Part shown: positions 16,727 to 27,337 of the stretch, one piece after another
Layout of the letters: every line of letters begins with the position of its first letter
How positions within the stretch are numbered: position 1 is the stretch's first letter
From: Methylobacterium sp. Leaf112
Lineage (GTDB): Bacteria; Pseudomonadota; Alphaproteobacteria; Rhizobiales; Beijerinckiaceae
Direction: 5' to 3'
Assembly (NCBI RefSeq): GCF_001423295.1
Contig: NZ_LMNG01000033.1
Span: forward strand, 1-64,000
Length of the DNA: 64,000 nt
Notes under the pieces: generated by a model
The model's input: only the letters and a program-made list of their open reading frames with translations
Database searches by the model: none
What the model was told of the DNA's origin: nothing
Translations under genes and position numbers: made by a program

Positions 16727-19378
16727 TCAGTTGCGACGCTCGACACCCGCATGGACCGACGCGTGGCTTGGCGGCTGGGCCGCCACCCGCAAGGCATGCC
16801 TCGCCGATCTCCGGGCCAGACCACGGGCTTCGTCCAACAGGTCCTGGAAGACCGCCGATCCTTCGCTGGCGATCCGTTGCTCGCTGCAGAGCTCCACGGC
16901 ATGGCAGGCATTCGAGAGCGCGAGGAAACCCAGCGTGCCGGCGGACGACACACAGGTATGCGCTTCGAAGCGCAGCTGATCCCGGTCCGCCGCGGTCTCC
17001 CCGGCCGTGGTGAAGCGCGCGTCCAGTTCCTCGGCGAGCATCCCCAGGGCGTCGTGGACGGGCCCACGGCCGATCACGCCGATCATGGCGTCGTAGGCGC
17101 TTCGGTCGAGCAGGCTCAAATCCTCGCCGCTCCGATCGACGCCCGTGGCAAGCGGGTCGGATCGGGTCGTCCGGGCCGGCGCCCGCGACAGCCACTGATC
17201 GATGATGCGATAGAGGTCCGCCCGGGCGAAGGGCTTTCCCACGTGATCGTCCATGCCGGCTGCCCGGAACATCCGGATCTGGTCCGGCAGCACGTTGGCG
17301 GTCATCGCCAGGATGGGGATCGTGGTCGCTTCGGCCCCGAGCGCACGGATGTGCCGGGTCGCCGTCATGCCATCCATACCCGGCATCTGCACGTCCATCA
17401 GGATCAGATCGTAGCACCCTTCGGCCACGGCGCGGATGGCGGAGGCTCCGTCCGCAACGATCTCGACGGCATGGCCCGCGACCTCGAGGACCGCCCGGGC
17501 GAGGTCCTGGTTGATCCGGTTGTCCTCCACGAGGAGGATCCGCCCGGGCCGCTGCGCGATGGGGGGGCAACTGGCGCGCGGCGCCGACGGTTCGCCGGTC
17601 CCGAGCGGCAGTGTCAGGGCGAACCAGAACCTTGCACCCATGCCCTCCTCGGAGCGGACGCCGATCTCGCCGCCCATGAGGTCGACCAGCTGCTTGCAGA
17701 TGGCAAGGCCGAGGCCGCTCCCACCGAAGTTCCGCTCGATGGAGCCGTCGATCTGCGAGAAGCGCTGAAACAGGCGATCCTGCTTCGCGCGGGCGATGCC
17801 GATCCCCGTATCCTCCACGCTGAAGCGCAGGCGCTCGCCGGTTTCCCCGGTACCCTCGTACTGGGCATTGAGTGTCACGGAGCCGTGCGCCGTGAACTTG
17901 ATCGCGTTGTTCAGGAGGTTCAGCAGGACCTGCCGGAGGCGCGCCTGGTCTCCGTTCAGGCTTGGGGGCAAAGCGGAGTCGATCATCGCCCTGACATCCA
18001 GGCCTTTCTGGTCCGCGGAGCCTCGAACGATGCTGAGGCAGTTGTCGATCAGCACCCGTGGATCGAAAGCCTGCCGGTCCAGCACGACGGCTCCGGCCTC
18101 GACCTTCGAGAAGTCCAGGATGTCATTGACGATCGTCAGCAACGCCGACCCGGAGGTGCGTACGAGTTCGGCCTGGTGCCGGAGGTCCGGGGGAAGCCGA
18201 TCCGAGGCGATCATCACGTCGGTGAAGCCGATGATCGCATTCAGGGGCGTCCGGATCTCATGGCTCATGGAGGCCAGGAACTCGGTCTTGGCGAGGCTCG
18301 CCCGCTCGGCCGCCCGCTTGGCCGTTTCGGCATCATGCGTCCGGGCGGCGACCCGCTCGCTCAGGGTGGCGTTCAATCCGCGCAGCTCCGTCTCGCTCGC
18401 CCGAAGCGCCCGCTCGGCGGCATCGCGCGCGGTGTCGTCCCGAAGCGTCATGACGGCGCCGATCTGCCGTCCGTCACGGGTCAGCAGCGGCCGGGCGCTG
18501 CCGATGCCCAGCACTTCGGTGTCGTCCGGCCGCCGGACCCGCCAGCGGGCATCCAGGACCGTCTCGCCCCGGACGGCACGTGCCAGGGGCAGGTTCTGCG
18601 AATCGTAGGGCGCACCGTCCTCGGTGAAGACGCGGTAGGCGTCGCTGTACTGATCGGGCGTCACGTCGAGATGGACCGTCCCGAGAATCCTGCCCGCTGC
18701 TTCGTTGACGAGGGTGATGCGGCCGTTGCCGTCGGTGACGATGACCCCCTCGACGAGTTGGCCCAGGATGGCATCGTGGGTCGAGTCCAGGGCTTCACGG
18801 TAGCGCGCCTCGCTCTCGGCCGCCGCCTGCTCGGCGTTCCTGCGGGCGGCGACATCGAGGGCACGTTGCTCGGCGGCGGCTTCTCCGGCCCGCAAGGCGC
18901 CGCGGAGGCGCAGGTGAGCCACGACGACGCGCGCCAGATCCTCGAGTTGACGTGCCTCCGCATCGGTGAGGGCCCGAGCCTTCGTGCCGATCAGGCACAG
19001 GGTGCCGACCCGGACTCCCGGTCGCAGGATCAGTGGGGCGCCCGCGTAGAAACGGATATGCGGCGCGCCCGTGACGAGGGGATTCGAGGCGAATCGAGGG
19101 TCGTTCTCCGCGTCTTCGACCACCATGACCGCGTCCGAGAGGATGGCATGACTGCAGAAAGACACCGCGCGCGACGTGCCTTCCAGGGCCAGACCGCACT
19201 TGGCCTTGAACCACTGCTCGTGTTCCTCGACGAGGGTGACGAGGCAGATCGGAACGCCGAACAGTGCCTGAGCCGTCCGGCAGACGGCATCGAAATGCGG
19301 CTCCGGCGGCGTCCCGACGAGGGCGAGTGCACGAAGATCGGCCAGACGGTCGGCTTCGTTCGGCGTGGTTGCAGTCAT
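16727..19378 (-). CDS. Cytoplasmic GAF-PAS hybrid histidine kinase with atypical Hpt
   Basis: This 883-residue soluble kinase has a GAF domain (about 22-160), a PAS domain (about 195-320), HisKA with His373 (FLASMSHEIRTPLN), HATPase (NNAIKF, FGGSGLGL), a receiver with Asp662 (LILMDVQMPGMDG), and a C-terminal Hpt-like domain (about 757-860). The Hpt histidine (His807) stands in AHTCVSSAGTLG, whereas the family norm is AHxLKGSAG, so the usual Leu-Lys-Gly is replaced. It may dock to a different partner or be weak. It converges on the other hybrid kinase with only 12 bp between stops. The upstream region 19379-19673 has no gene and should hold its promoter. Confidence 0.92.
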   Translation of the reverse strand: MTATTPNEADRLADLRALALVGTPPEPHFDAVCRTAQALFGVPICLVTLVEEHEQWFKAKCGLALEGTSRAVSFCSHAILSDAVMVVEDAENDPRFASNPLVTGAPHIRFYAGAPLILRPGVRVGTLCLIGTKARALTDAEARQLEDLARVVVAHLRLRGALRAGEAAAEQRALDVAARRNAEQAAAESEARYREALDSTHDAILGQLVEGVIVTDGNGRITLVNEAAGRILGTVHLDVTPDQYSDAYRVFTEDGAPYDSQNLPLARAVRGETVLDARWRVRRPDDTEVLGIGSARPLLTRDGRQIGAVMTLRDDTARDAAERALRASETELRGLNATLSERVAARTHDAETAKRAAERASLAKTEFLASMSHEIRTPLNAIIGFTDVMIASDRLPPDLRHQAELVRTSGSALLTIVNDILDFSKVEAGAVVLDRQAFDPRVLIDNCLSIVRGSADQKGLDVRAMIDSALPPSLNGDQARLRQVLLNLLNNAIKFTAHGSVTLNAQYEGTGETGERLRFSVEDTGIGIARAKQDRLFQRFSQIDGSIERNFGGSGLGLAICKQLVDLMGGEIGVRSEEGMGARFWFALTLPLGTGEPSAPRASCPPIAQRPGRILLVEDNRINQDLARAVLEVAGHAVEIVADGASAIRAVAEGCYDLILMDVQMPGMDGMTATRHIRALGAEATTIPILAMTANVLPDQIRMFRAAGMDDHVGKPFARADLYRIIDQWLSRAPARTTRSDPLATGVDRSGEDLSLLDRSAYDAMIGVIGRGPVHDALGMLAEELDARFTTAGETAADRDQLRFEAHTCVSSAGTLGFLALSNACHAVELCSEQRIASEGSAVFQDLLDEARGLARRSARHALRVAAQPPSHASVHAGVERRN

Positions 19379-19673
19379 GGACGGCCATCAACCCAAGGTG
19401 ATTATTTCGCACAACCATTCGGCATCGGCGATCGGAAGTACAGGAACGTAAATGTGTTCTGCGATACGGCTCGATCATGTGATGAGTTCCGCGGAGCGTC
19501 GGCGTCGATCCGGACGCAAGCGGTCCATGGACTCACTGGTTAATATCCGGTCGTGGCGAGGATTTGATGATCTGGCCGCTCGTCTTCGGACAGACTTTGG
19601 TCGGGCAACAATCCCGCATGTCCGCAACCTTCGCGATTGGTTTCACGAGGCGTTCTTGCCGCGTCGCGCGGTC

Positions 19674-20795
19674 CTACATCACCACCGTGATCGCCTGCGC
19701 CGCCCGGGTCAGGCCGGTGTAGAGCCAACGCGCCCGGTGCTCGCGGAAGGCGAAGGATTCGTCGAACAGCGCCACGCTGTCCCATTGCGAGCCCTGTGCT
19801 TTATGGACGGTGAGCGCGTAGCCGTAGGTGAACTCGTCGGTCTCGCGGCGGAGGAAGGCCGGGATCTCCTCCTCGGAGCCGGACATCACCGCGCGCAGCA
19901 CCTTGATGTCCACGGGGCGGCGGCGGAGCGCCGGATCGTCGTCCGGCACCACGTGGAGGCGGATCGTGTCGGGGCGCTGGGCCGCGCGCTGGGCCTGCAC
20001 CGTCCAGGTCGAGCCGTTGAGCAGGCCCTTGGTGCGGTCGTTCCGGAGACAGACGAGCTTCTCGCCCACCGCCGGCATCGGGTCGGTGTGGCCGGCGATC
20101 TCGCGCAGGCGATTGTTGTAGAGCCGCCGGGTCTTGTTCATGCCGACGAGCACTTGGTCGGCCGCGATCACTTCGTTGGGGTCGAGGCTGCGCCGGGAGA
20201 CCACGCGGCTGCGGCCGTACTCGCCGAGGGTGAGGCGGCCGCCCTCGCGGATCGTCATCGCCATGCGGACGATGGGGTCGTCGGCGGCCTGGCGATGGAC
20301 CTCGGTGAGCATCACGTCGGGCTCGGCCTCGGTGAAGAAGCCGCCGCCGCGCACGGGCGGCAGCTGCGCCGGATCGCCCAGCACCAGCACGGGCTTGTCG
20401 AAGGACAGGAGGTCGTTGCCGAGGTCGGAATCCACCATGGAGCACTCGTCGATGATGACGAGTTCGGCCTTGGCGATGGGCCCGGTGCGGTTGAGGGTGA
20501 AGGCGGGGCCGCCGTCCTCCGTCTCCTTGGTGCGGTAGATCAGGCTGTGGATCGTCGCCGCGTCGTGGCAGCCCTTCGACCGCATCACCGAGGCCGCCTT
20601 GCCCGTGAAGGCGCCGAACACCACGGTGCCGTCGACGTCGTCGGCGATGCGGCGGGCCAGCGTCGTCTTGCCGGTGCCCGCATAGCCGAACAGGCGGAAC
20701 ACCTGGGCGCCTCCGCCCTTGCGCCAGTCGGCGATGGCTTTCAGCGCCGCATCCTGCTGCGGCGCGAACCGAGTCGGCAGCGCGGTCTCGCTCAC
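19674..20795 (-). CDS. RecD-like superfamily 1 DNA helicase / AAA ATPase
   Basis: This 373-residue protein resembles the C-terminal helicase half of RecD/TraA. It shows Walker A GYAGTGKTT (37-45), Walker B VIIDECSMVD, motif III GDPAQLPPV, and the C-terminal UvrD-like motif TVHKAQGSQWD followed by YTGLTRA. It lacks the long N-terminal region of RecD2, so it is a short stand-alone version. GTG 20795 overlaps the hemF stop by 4 bp and is taken as the start. Members of this small family are often annotated as phage-like or exonuclease V alpha-like ATPases. A role in DNA repair is likely but unproven. Confidence 0.85.
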   Translation of the reverse strand: MSETALPTRFAPQQDAALKAIADWRKGGGAQVFRLFGYAGTGKTTLARRIADDVDGTVVFGAFTGKAASVMRSKGCHDAATIHSLIYRTKETEDGGPAFTLNRTGPIAKAELVIIDECSMVDSDLGNDLLSFDKPVLVLGDPAQLPPVRGGGFFTEAEPDVMLTEVHRQAADDPIVRMAMTIREGGRLTLGEYGRSRVVSRRSLDPNEVIAADQVLVGMNKTRRLYNNRLREIAGHTDPMPAVGEKLVCLRNDRTKGLLNGSTWTVQAQRAAQRPDTIRLHVVPDDDPALRRRPVDIKVLRAVMSGSEEEIPAFLRRETDEFTYGYALTVHKAQGSQWDSVALFDESFAFREHRARWLYTGLTRAAQAITVVM

Positions 20796-21718
20796 GGCCA
20801 GCGCACGGTCGGCGGCAGGGACGACAGGATCGAGGCGACGTTGCCGCCGGTCTTCAGGCCGAAGATGGTGCCGCGGTCGTGCAGCAGGTTGAACTCGACG
20901 TAGCGCCCGCGCCGGACCTGCTGCTCCAGCCGGTCGGCCTCCGTCCAGGGCGTGCCCATGTTGGCCCGCATGATCGCCGGATAGGCCTTGAGGAAGGCCC
21001 CGCCCACGTCGCGGGTGTAGGCGAGATCCGCCGCCGGATCGCCGGTCCAATGATAATCGTAGAAGATCCCGCCGATGCCGCGCGGCTCCTTGCGGTGCGG
21101 CAGATAGAAGTACTCCTCGCACCACGCCTTGTAGCGGGCGTAGTCGGCGGCCGGCGCATGGGCGTCGCAGGCCGCCTTCATGGCGGCGTGGAAGGTGAGC
21201 GTGTCGGGGTCGTCCTGGTTGCGCCGGCGGTCGAGGACCGGCGTCAGGTCGGCGCCGCCGCCGAACCACGTCCGCGTGGTGGCGACGAACCGGGTGTTCA
21301 TGTGGACCGTGGGCGCGTTCGGATTCCACGGATGGGCGATGAGCGAGATGCCGGTGGCGAAGAAGCGCGGATCCTCCGCGGCCCCCGGCATCTGCGCCCG
21401 GAACTCCGGCGCGAACTCGCCGTGCACCGCCGAGACGTGGACGCCGGCCTTCTCGAACACCCGCCCCTTCAGGATCGCCATGGTGCCGCCGCCGCCGGGC
21501 TTGCCGGTGTGATCCGTGCGCTCCCAGGGCGTCTTCTCGAATCGTCCGGCCTCGGCCGGCGCGTCCTCGTGGAACGGCCCCGTCGCCTCGTCCTCCAGGG
21601 TCTCCAGGGCGGCGACGATGCGGTCGCGCAGGGTGGTGAACCACGCCGTCGCCTCGCCCTTGAGGGCCGTCAGCTCGGCTTCGGGCAGGGGCGTGAAGGG
21701 CGTGTCGGGGCGCGTCAT
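20792..21718 (-). CDS. hemF: Oxygen-dependent coproporphyrinogen III oxidase
   Basis: This 308-residue HemF converts coproporphyrinogen III to protoporphyrinogen IX with oxygen, a late step of heme and bacteriochlorophyll synthesis in the cytoplasm. Conserved blocks are PGGGGTMAILKGRVFEKAGV, ISLIAHPWNPNAPTVHMNTR, WFGGGADLTPV, GIGGIFYDYH and the C-terminal RRGRYVEFNLLHDRGT, the family signature. Full length and no missing residues are seen. ATG 21718 opens the family sequence. The helicase gene overlaps its stop by 4 bp, but a functional link between the two is not obvious. Confidence 0.97.
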   Translation of the reverse strand: MTRPDTPFTPLPEAELTALKGEATAWFTTLRDRIVAALETLEDEATGPFHEDAPAEAGRFEKTPWERTDHTGKPGGGGTMAILKGRVFEKAGVHVSAVHGEFAPEFRAQMPGAAEDPRFFATGISLIAHPWNPNAPTVHMNTRFVATTRTWFGGGADLTPVLDRRRNQDDPDTLTFHAAMKAACDAHAPAADYARYKAWCEEYFYLPHRKEPRGIGGIFYDYHWTGDPAADLAYTRDVGGAFLKAYPAIMRANMGTPWTEADRLEQQVRRGRYVEFNLLHDRGTIFGLKTGGNVASILSSLPPTVRWP

Positions 21719-21784
21719 GGCCCCGATGTCCCATATCGATCCCGGCGGTTCAATCCTCGCCGTCGCCTCGCCGTCGCCTCGCCC

Positions 21785-22057
21785 TCAATCCTTGCCCACC
21801 GACATCAGCAGGCGCTCGGTCTTGGCGTCCTCGATGCGGTTGACCATGCGGCGGCCCTCGTGGACGTCGCGGACCGTCTTGGTGGCGGTGATGCACGACT
21901 GGACCAGCATGATCACCCCCATGGCGAAGTAGCCCTTCATCCAGATGTCGATGGGCATGAACAGGATGCCGAGCGCCACCATCAGGGCGGCGCCGAGGAA
22001 CGACGCGTAGGTGAAGGCGACCCAGGCGCCGGAATGCTGCGTGGTTTCGTTGGTCAT
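21785..22057 (-). CDS. YiaA/YiaB two-helix membrane protein
   Basis: A 90-residue inner-membrane protein with two hydrophobic helices (about residues 12-33 and 42-60) and the family core YFAMGVIMLVQSCITATKTVRD, abridged here as YFAMGVIMLVQ followed by ATKTVRDVHE. It matches the YiaA/B two-helix domain, whose function is unknown. A good ribosome site (GAGGAAAA) precedes ATG 22057. It lies 66 bp upstream of hemF on the same strand and may be its operon partner. The gap contains an 11-bp repeated GCCGTCGCCTC motif. Confidence 0.85.
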   Translation of the reverse strand: MTNETTQHSGAWVAFTYASFLGAALMVALGILFMPIDIWMKGYFAMGVIMLVQSCITATKTVRDVHEGRRMVNRIEDAKTERLLMSVGKD

Positions 22058-22171
22058 GGTCGTTTTCCTCGGTTGGTTGGGTGGATTACGAGACTGAAGG
22101 CTGATTGCCCGTATAGGGAGAAAGATCGGAGTGAGTTTCTGACGTCTACGGAAGTCACAAAGGGCCTCCTA

Positions 22172-22257
22172 TCCTGGAAAGAGAGGGTTGGGGTGAGGTG
22201 TAGTTCATCTCCGAAAAGGTCACACACCTCACCCTGTCCCTCTCCTTCCAGGAGAGG
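22172..22257. repeat. Palindromic intergenic repeat (CTCTCC type)
   Basis: The left arm 22172-22201 (TCCTGGAAAGAGAGGG, then GGGGTGAGGTGT) pairs with the right arm 22224-22252 (ACACCTCACCCTG, then CCTTCCAGGA). An inner hairpin lies at 22240-22257. Elements of this kind are scattered between genes in Methylobacterium and relatives. It lies upstream of the YiaA/B gene and downstream of pspA. Confidence 0.8.
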
Positions 22258-22310
22258 GGACCCGCGCTGCTTGCGGGATACTTCGATCGCATGGCGGTTG
22301 GAGGATCGAG

Positions 22311-22988
22311 TCAGGCGGTGGGAGCCACGCGCTGGCGTAGGCGTTCGAGCACCGCGCTTCCCGTCGGACGCGTCGCTTTCCCAAACCCTTCGCGCTCCAA
22401 ACGCTCGGCGATGTCGGCGCCGGGCTCGGCTTCGGCCAGGGCCGCTTCGGTGTCGGCGGCTTGCGCCTGGAGGCTGCGCAGGCGGGCCAGGGTCGCCTCG
22501 GCCTCGCGCAGGGTGGCGCGGTCCTCCGGTGCGGCGGCGACGCCGAGGCGACGGGCGGATTCGGCCGCCGCCGCGATGCGCCGGCCCCGCTCCAGTTCCG
22601 CCTGCCGGCGGGTGGCGTCGCTCACCACGGCGCGGATGCGGGTGAGTTCGCGGGCGAACCGCGTCCGCGCCGTGCGGATGGCCTCGGCTTCGGATTCGAG
22701 TTCGGCGATGGCGTCGGCGGCTTCCCGGGCGAGGTCCTCGCGGCCGGCGTCGAGGGCGGCGACGGCCCGGTCTTCGAGGTCCCTGGCGCGGGTCTCCACC
22801 TCGGCGAGGCGGCGGGCCTCGGACGTGTCGCCGGCCACCGCCGTCGCCAGGGCCATGCGGCTGCGCTCCAGGGAGGCGCGGGTCTCGCGGATCTGCTGGT
22901 CGAGGATCAGCAGGGCGTTGCGGTCGATGAGGTCTTCCCGGGCCTGGGCGGCGGCGCCACGGGCGAGGGTTCGAAACAGGTTGAACAT
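22311..22988 (-). CDS. pspA: PspA/IM30 family phage-shock protein
   Basis: This 225-residue protein is almost wholly helical and highly charged, with the PspA/IM30/Vipp1 layout: an N-terminal amphipathic helix (MFNLFRTLARGAAAQ) that binds membranes, then long coiled-coil helices (about 25-190) that form ESCRT-III-like assemblies. It would protect the inner membrane under stress. The usual partners pspBC and pspF are not adjacent. A palindromic site TTGAAC-N3-GTTCAA lies 54-79 bases upstream of the start and probably controls it. The ribosome site is GGGAG before ATG 22988. Confidence 0.88.
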   Translation of the reverse strand: MFNLFRTLARGAAAQAREDLIDRNALLILDQQIRETRASLERSRMALATAVAGDTSEARRLAEVETRARDLEDRAVAALDAGREDLAREAADAIAELESEAEAIRTARTRFARELTRIRAVVSDATRRQAELERGRRIAAAAESARRLGVAAAPEDRATLREAEATLARLRSLQAQAADTEAALAEAEPGADIAERLEREGFGKATRPTGSAVLERLRQRVAPTA

Positions 22989-23041
22989 GGGGCGGTCTCC
23001 CGAGCGACGGGCGCTGCCGTCGAGGAGGAGATTGCCACGAT

Positions 23042-23079
23042 TTGAACGGTGTTCAAGTGCGATTATGCACGACGTTCAA
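23042..23079. promoter_or_regulatory. Candidate operator upstream of pspA
   Basis: TTGAAC-GGT-GTTCAA (23042-23056) is a perfect 6-3-6 palindrome. A further GTTCAA half-site lies at 23074-23079, just outside the trmL stop codon. Symmetry and position fit a TetR- or MarR-type repressor of pspA. The regulator gene is not nearby. Confidence 0.55.
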
Positions 23080-23080
23080 A

Positions 23081-23566
23081 TTAGCGCTGGCGCGCTGTCG
23101 GCGAAGGGCCGGGGAAGCCGCCCGTCTGGCGCAGGCCCTCGCCGAGGATCATGGCGGCGCAGACGGCGACGTTGAGGGAGCGCAATCCGGGCCGGATCGG
23201 CACCACCACCCGGGCATCGGCGGCCGCATGGACGGGATCCGGCACCCCGGCGGATTCGCGACCCATGAGCAGGCAATCGTCCGGCCCGTAGGCGAAGTCG
23301 CCGTACGGCAGGGCGCCTTGCGTCGTCGCCAGCACGAGGCGCAGGCCGGCTTCCCGGCGCCACCCGTCGAACGCGGTCCACGAGCGGTGGCGCGCGATCG
23401 CCACGTGGTCGAGGTAGTCCAGCCCCGAGCGGCGCAGGTGCCGGTCCGACACGTCGAACCCGGCCGGCTCGATGATCTCGACGGCGATCCCGAGGCAGGC
23501 CGCGAGGCGCAGCAGGGTGCCGGTGTTCTGCGGAATGTCGGGCTGGTAGAGGGCGAGGCGGAGCAT
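23081..23566 (-). CDS. trmL: tRNA (cytidine(34)-2'-O)-methyltransferase TrmL
   Basis: This 161-residue SPOUT methyltransferase modifies the wobble ribose of tRNA-Leu. It shows the family features LRLALYQPDIPQNTGTLLRL, RSGLDYLDHV, LLMGRESAGVPDPVH and the C-terminal knot segment IPIRPGLRSLNVAVCAAMI in variant form (VPIRPGLRSLNVAVCAAMI). ATG 23566 gives the standard N-terminus. An upstream ATG at 23632 would add 22 unrelated residues and has a poorer fit. It precedes pspA on the same strand, but pspA appears to have its own promoter. Confidence 0.94.
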   Translation of the reverse strand: MLRLALYQPDIPQNTGTLLRLAACLGIAVEIIEPAGFDVSDRHLRRSGLDYLDHVAIARHRSWTAFDGWRREAGLRLVLATTQGALPYGDFAYGPDDCLLMGRESAGVPDPVHAAADARVVVPIRPGLRSLNVAVCAAMILGEGLRQTGGFPGPSPTARQR

Positions 23567-23633
23567 GGGGATTTCGGGCTTGGGTTGGCGGCGTGCGGCG
23601 TGCCGGGTGGAAACGGTGATTTCGCCACCCACG

Positions 23634-23772
23634 CCGTCATTCCGGGGCGCCGCAGGCGAACCCGGAGGGCCGCGCCAGAGGCGAGCAATCCAGAACCGCC
23701 ACGGGCGACACGTTTAGCACGCGTCGCGGTTCTGGATTCCGGGTTCCGCTTCGCGGCCCCGGAATGACGGGG
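23634..23772. repeat. Large palindromic intergenic repeat
   Basis: GTCATTCCGGGGC at the left end pairs with CCCCGGAATGAC at the right end. Inside are further complementary pieces (AATCCAGAACCG with CGGTTCTGGATT; GAACCCGG with CCGGGTTC). This is a rhizobial-type mosaic palindrome that can fold as one long RNA hairpin. It lies between trmL and the ABC exporter, which are divergently transcribed. Confidence 0.85.
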
Positions 23773-23891
23773 TGGCGTCCGAAAGCACCAAGTAAGGCAG
23801 GCTGATTCTCGTGCGGCATCGCCTCCGGTTGGCAGGGGCCCTACGCTGCCTAGCTATAAGGACGCTGCCGCAATCGCATATCGGACATCTC

Positions 23892-25735
<1,844 letters not shown>

Positions 25736-25757
<22 letters not shown>

Positions 25758-27016
25758 GCGCCGGACCCGGCATCGGAGTACGCGCCCGAGATCCCCTCGT
25801 GCGGTCCGGCATCGCGGTTGGCGGCGTCCGGCAGGACGGGTCGGGCCTCGACGCGGTTCCGGCCCCGGCTCTTGGCGTCGTAGAGCGCGAGATCGGCGGC
25901 CTTGAGGAGACCGGAGGGCCGAACGCCGTAGGCCCGCGTCGCACCATGGGCGGCGGTGATCCCGACACTGACGGTGACCGTCCGGTCGCGGCCGTTCTTG
26001 CGATAGCGGAAGCCGATGGTCTCCACGGCCGCTCGCAGGCGCTCGCCGAAGTCGAGGGCGTCTTCCGGAGTGCAGGCGGGAACGAAGGCCATGAACTCTT
26101 CGCCGCCGTAGCGGGCGAGGAGGCCCCCCGCCGCCCGCGTCGGCCCGTCGAGGGCGGCCGCGATGGCGGCGAGACAGCGGTCGCCTTCGGGGTGGCCCGC
26201 CGTGTCGTTCAGGTCCTTGAAGCGGTCGATGTCGATGGCGACGACGCAGCACCAATCCTCGGCCCCGTCCCACGCCGCAGTTAGGGTCGCGTCGAAGACG
26301 CGCCGGTTGGCGAGGCCCGTGAGGGCGTCGATCTCCGACAGGACCTTGAGGCGGGCATTGGCCTGCGTCAGTTCGGCAGCCTGCGCTTCCACGGAGAGCC
26401 GCAGGAGGAACGCCTGCTTCTCCTGCCGCTCCCGCGAGAAACTCACCTTGATCGGAACCAGGATCAGGCTCGCCACGAGGAGCGGCAGGCCGTTCCCGGC
26501 GAGGTCACCCTCGTGCAGGGCCACCACCCAGCCGAGGTAGAGCGCGAACGAGAGGCCGCAGAACACGAGGCTGTGCCGGAACGACAGGGCGGCGATGAGG
26601 CCGACCACGAGGGGCACGATCACCGCGAGGACCATGTAGACGTCGGCATGCCCGTCCGGCACCGTCCGGGCGCCGTTGAGGACGATGGCCATGTCGAGCA
26701 GGCTCGTCACCGTCGCCGCCACGGTTCGGCGCAGGGGGGAGGGGCGGTCGTTCAGGGACAGGATCGCCAGGCAGGCGACCGGCGTGAACACCCCGAGGGT
26801 GAGGAAGGCCGGAACGGCGAACGCGTCCGGTCCGAACACCTCGTAGTCGAGCTTCAGCGACAGGATGTTGAACAGGATGAAGACGAGGAGCCAGGAGCGG
26901 ATGTAGGTGCCCGCGCCCCCGTCGTCCCCGGCCCGGAACCGCGCTTCGAGGTCGGGCGACAGCGAGAGTCTGTACCAGGGACGAAACCGGTTCGTGTCGA
27001 TTTCGCTCTGTAACAT
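25736..27016 (-). CDS. Membrane-bound diguanylate cyclase (GGDEF)
   Basis: This 426-residue protein has about six membrane helices in residues 40-192, a short coiled linker, and a GGDEF domain (about 225-385) with the active-site motif RYGGEEF (GGEEF at 304-308) and the substrate-binding IDIDRFKDLND. It should make cyclic di-GMP from GTP. The inhibitory RxxD site that normally stands just before the motif is absent (GGLLA instead), so product inhibition is probably lost. ATG 27016 is preferred to GTG 27049. The last 40 residues repeat GAYS-type sequence and lie partly over the ABC gene end. Confidence 0.92.
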
Positions 27017-27337
27017 CGGGGCGACACGTCTCTTCCGGCAGTACGACACGGTTCAATTTCGTACATTTCGCTTGCAGGACCGTAAACGCCGCGCGGCCCT
27101 GCATCACGCAATGGTTTTCGGCCGTTCTTTCCCTTCGCGAGAGGCGCGTGTTATGGGGCGGGCATGCTGAAGGACCGCGCAAGACTGTACTGCCGTCTCG
27201 GGCCGCCATAGGGCGCCCGCACCGGACCGCGTCTCCGCGCGGATGCCCGCATGGGCGCCGCGCCTCCTCCTGGCATCCCCCGACGCCGCGGCCCCGAACG
27301 GGCCGGCCCGCGCACGGGGCGAACGGACTGATCTTCC
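27017..27337. other. Divergent intergenic region, no gene seen
   Basis: This 321-bp stretch lies between the diguanylate cyclase (minus) and the SulP transporter (plus). The part near 27040-27130 is AT-richer and should hold the promoters. No small ORF with a convincing ribosome site and no RNA gene was found. Confidence 0.5.

Noticed and set aside
19452..20903. Long plus-strand ORF over the helicase gene
   Set aside because: It is antisense to conserved helicase motifs, has no ribosome site and encodes low-complexity His/Arg/Gly sequence typical of shadow frames in GC-rich DNA.
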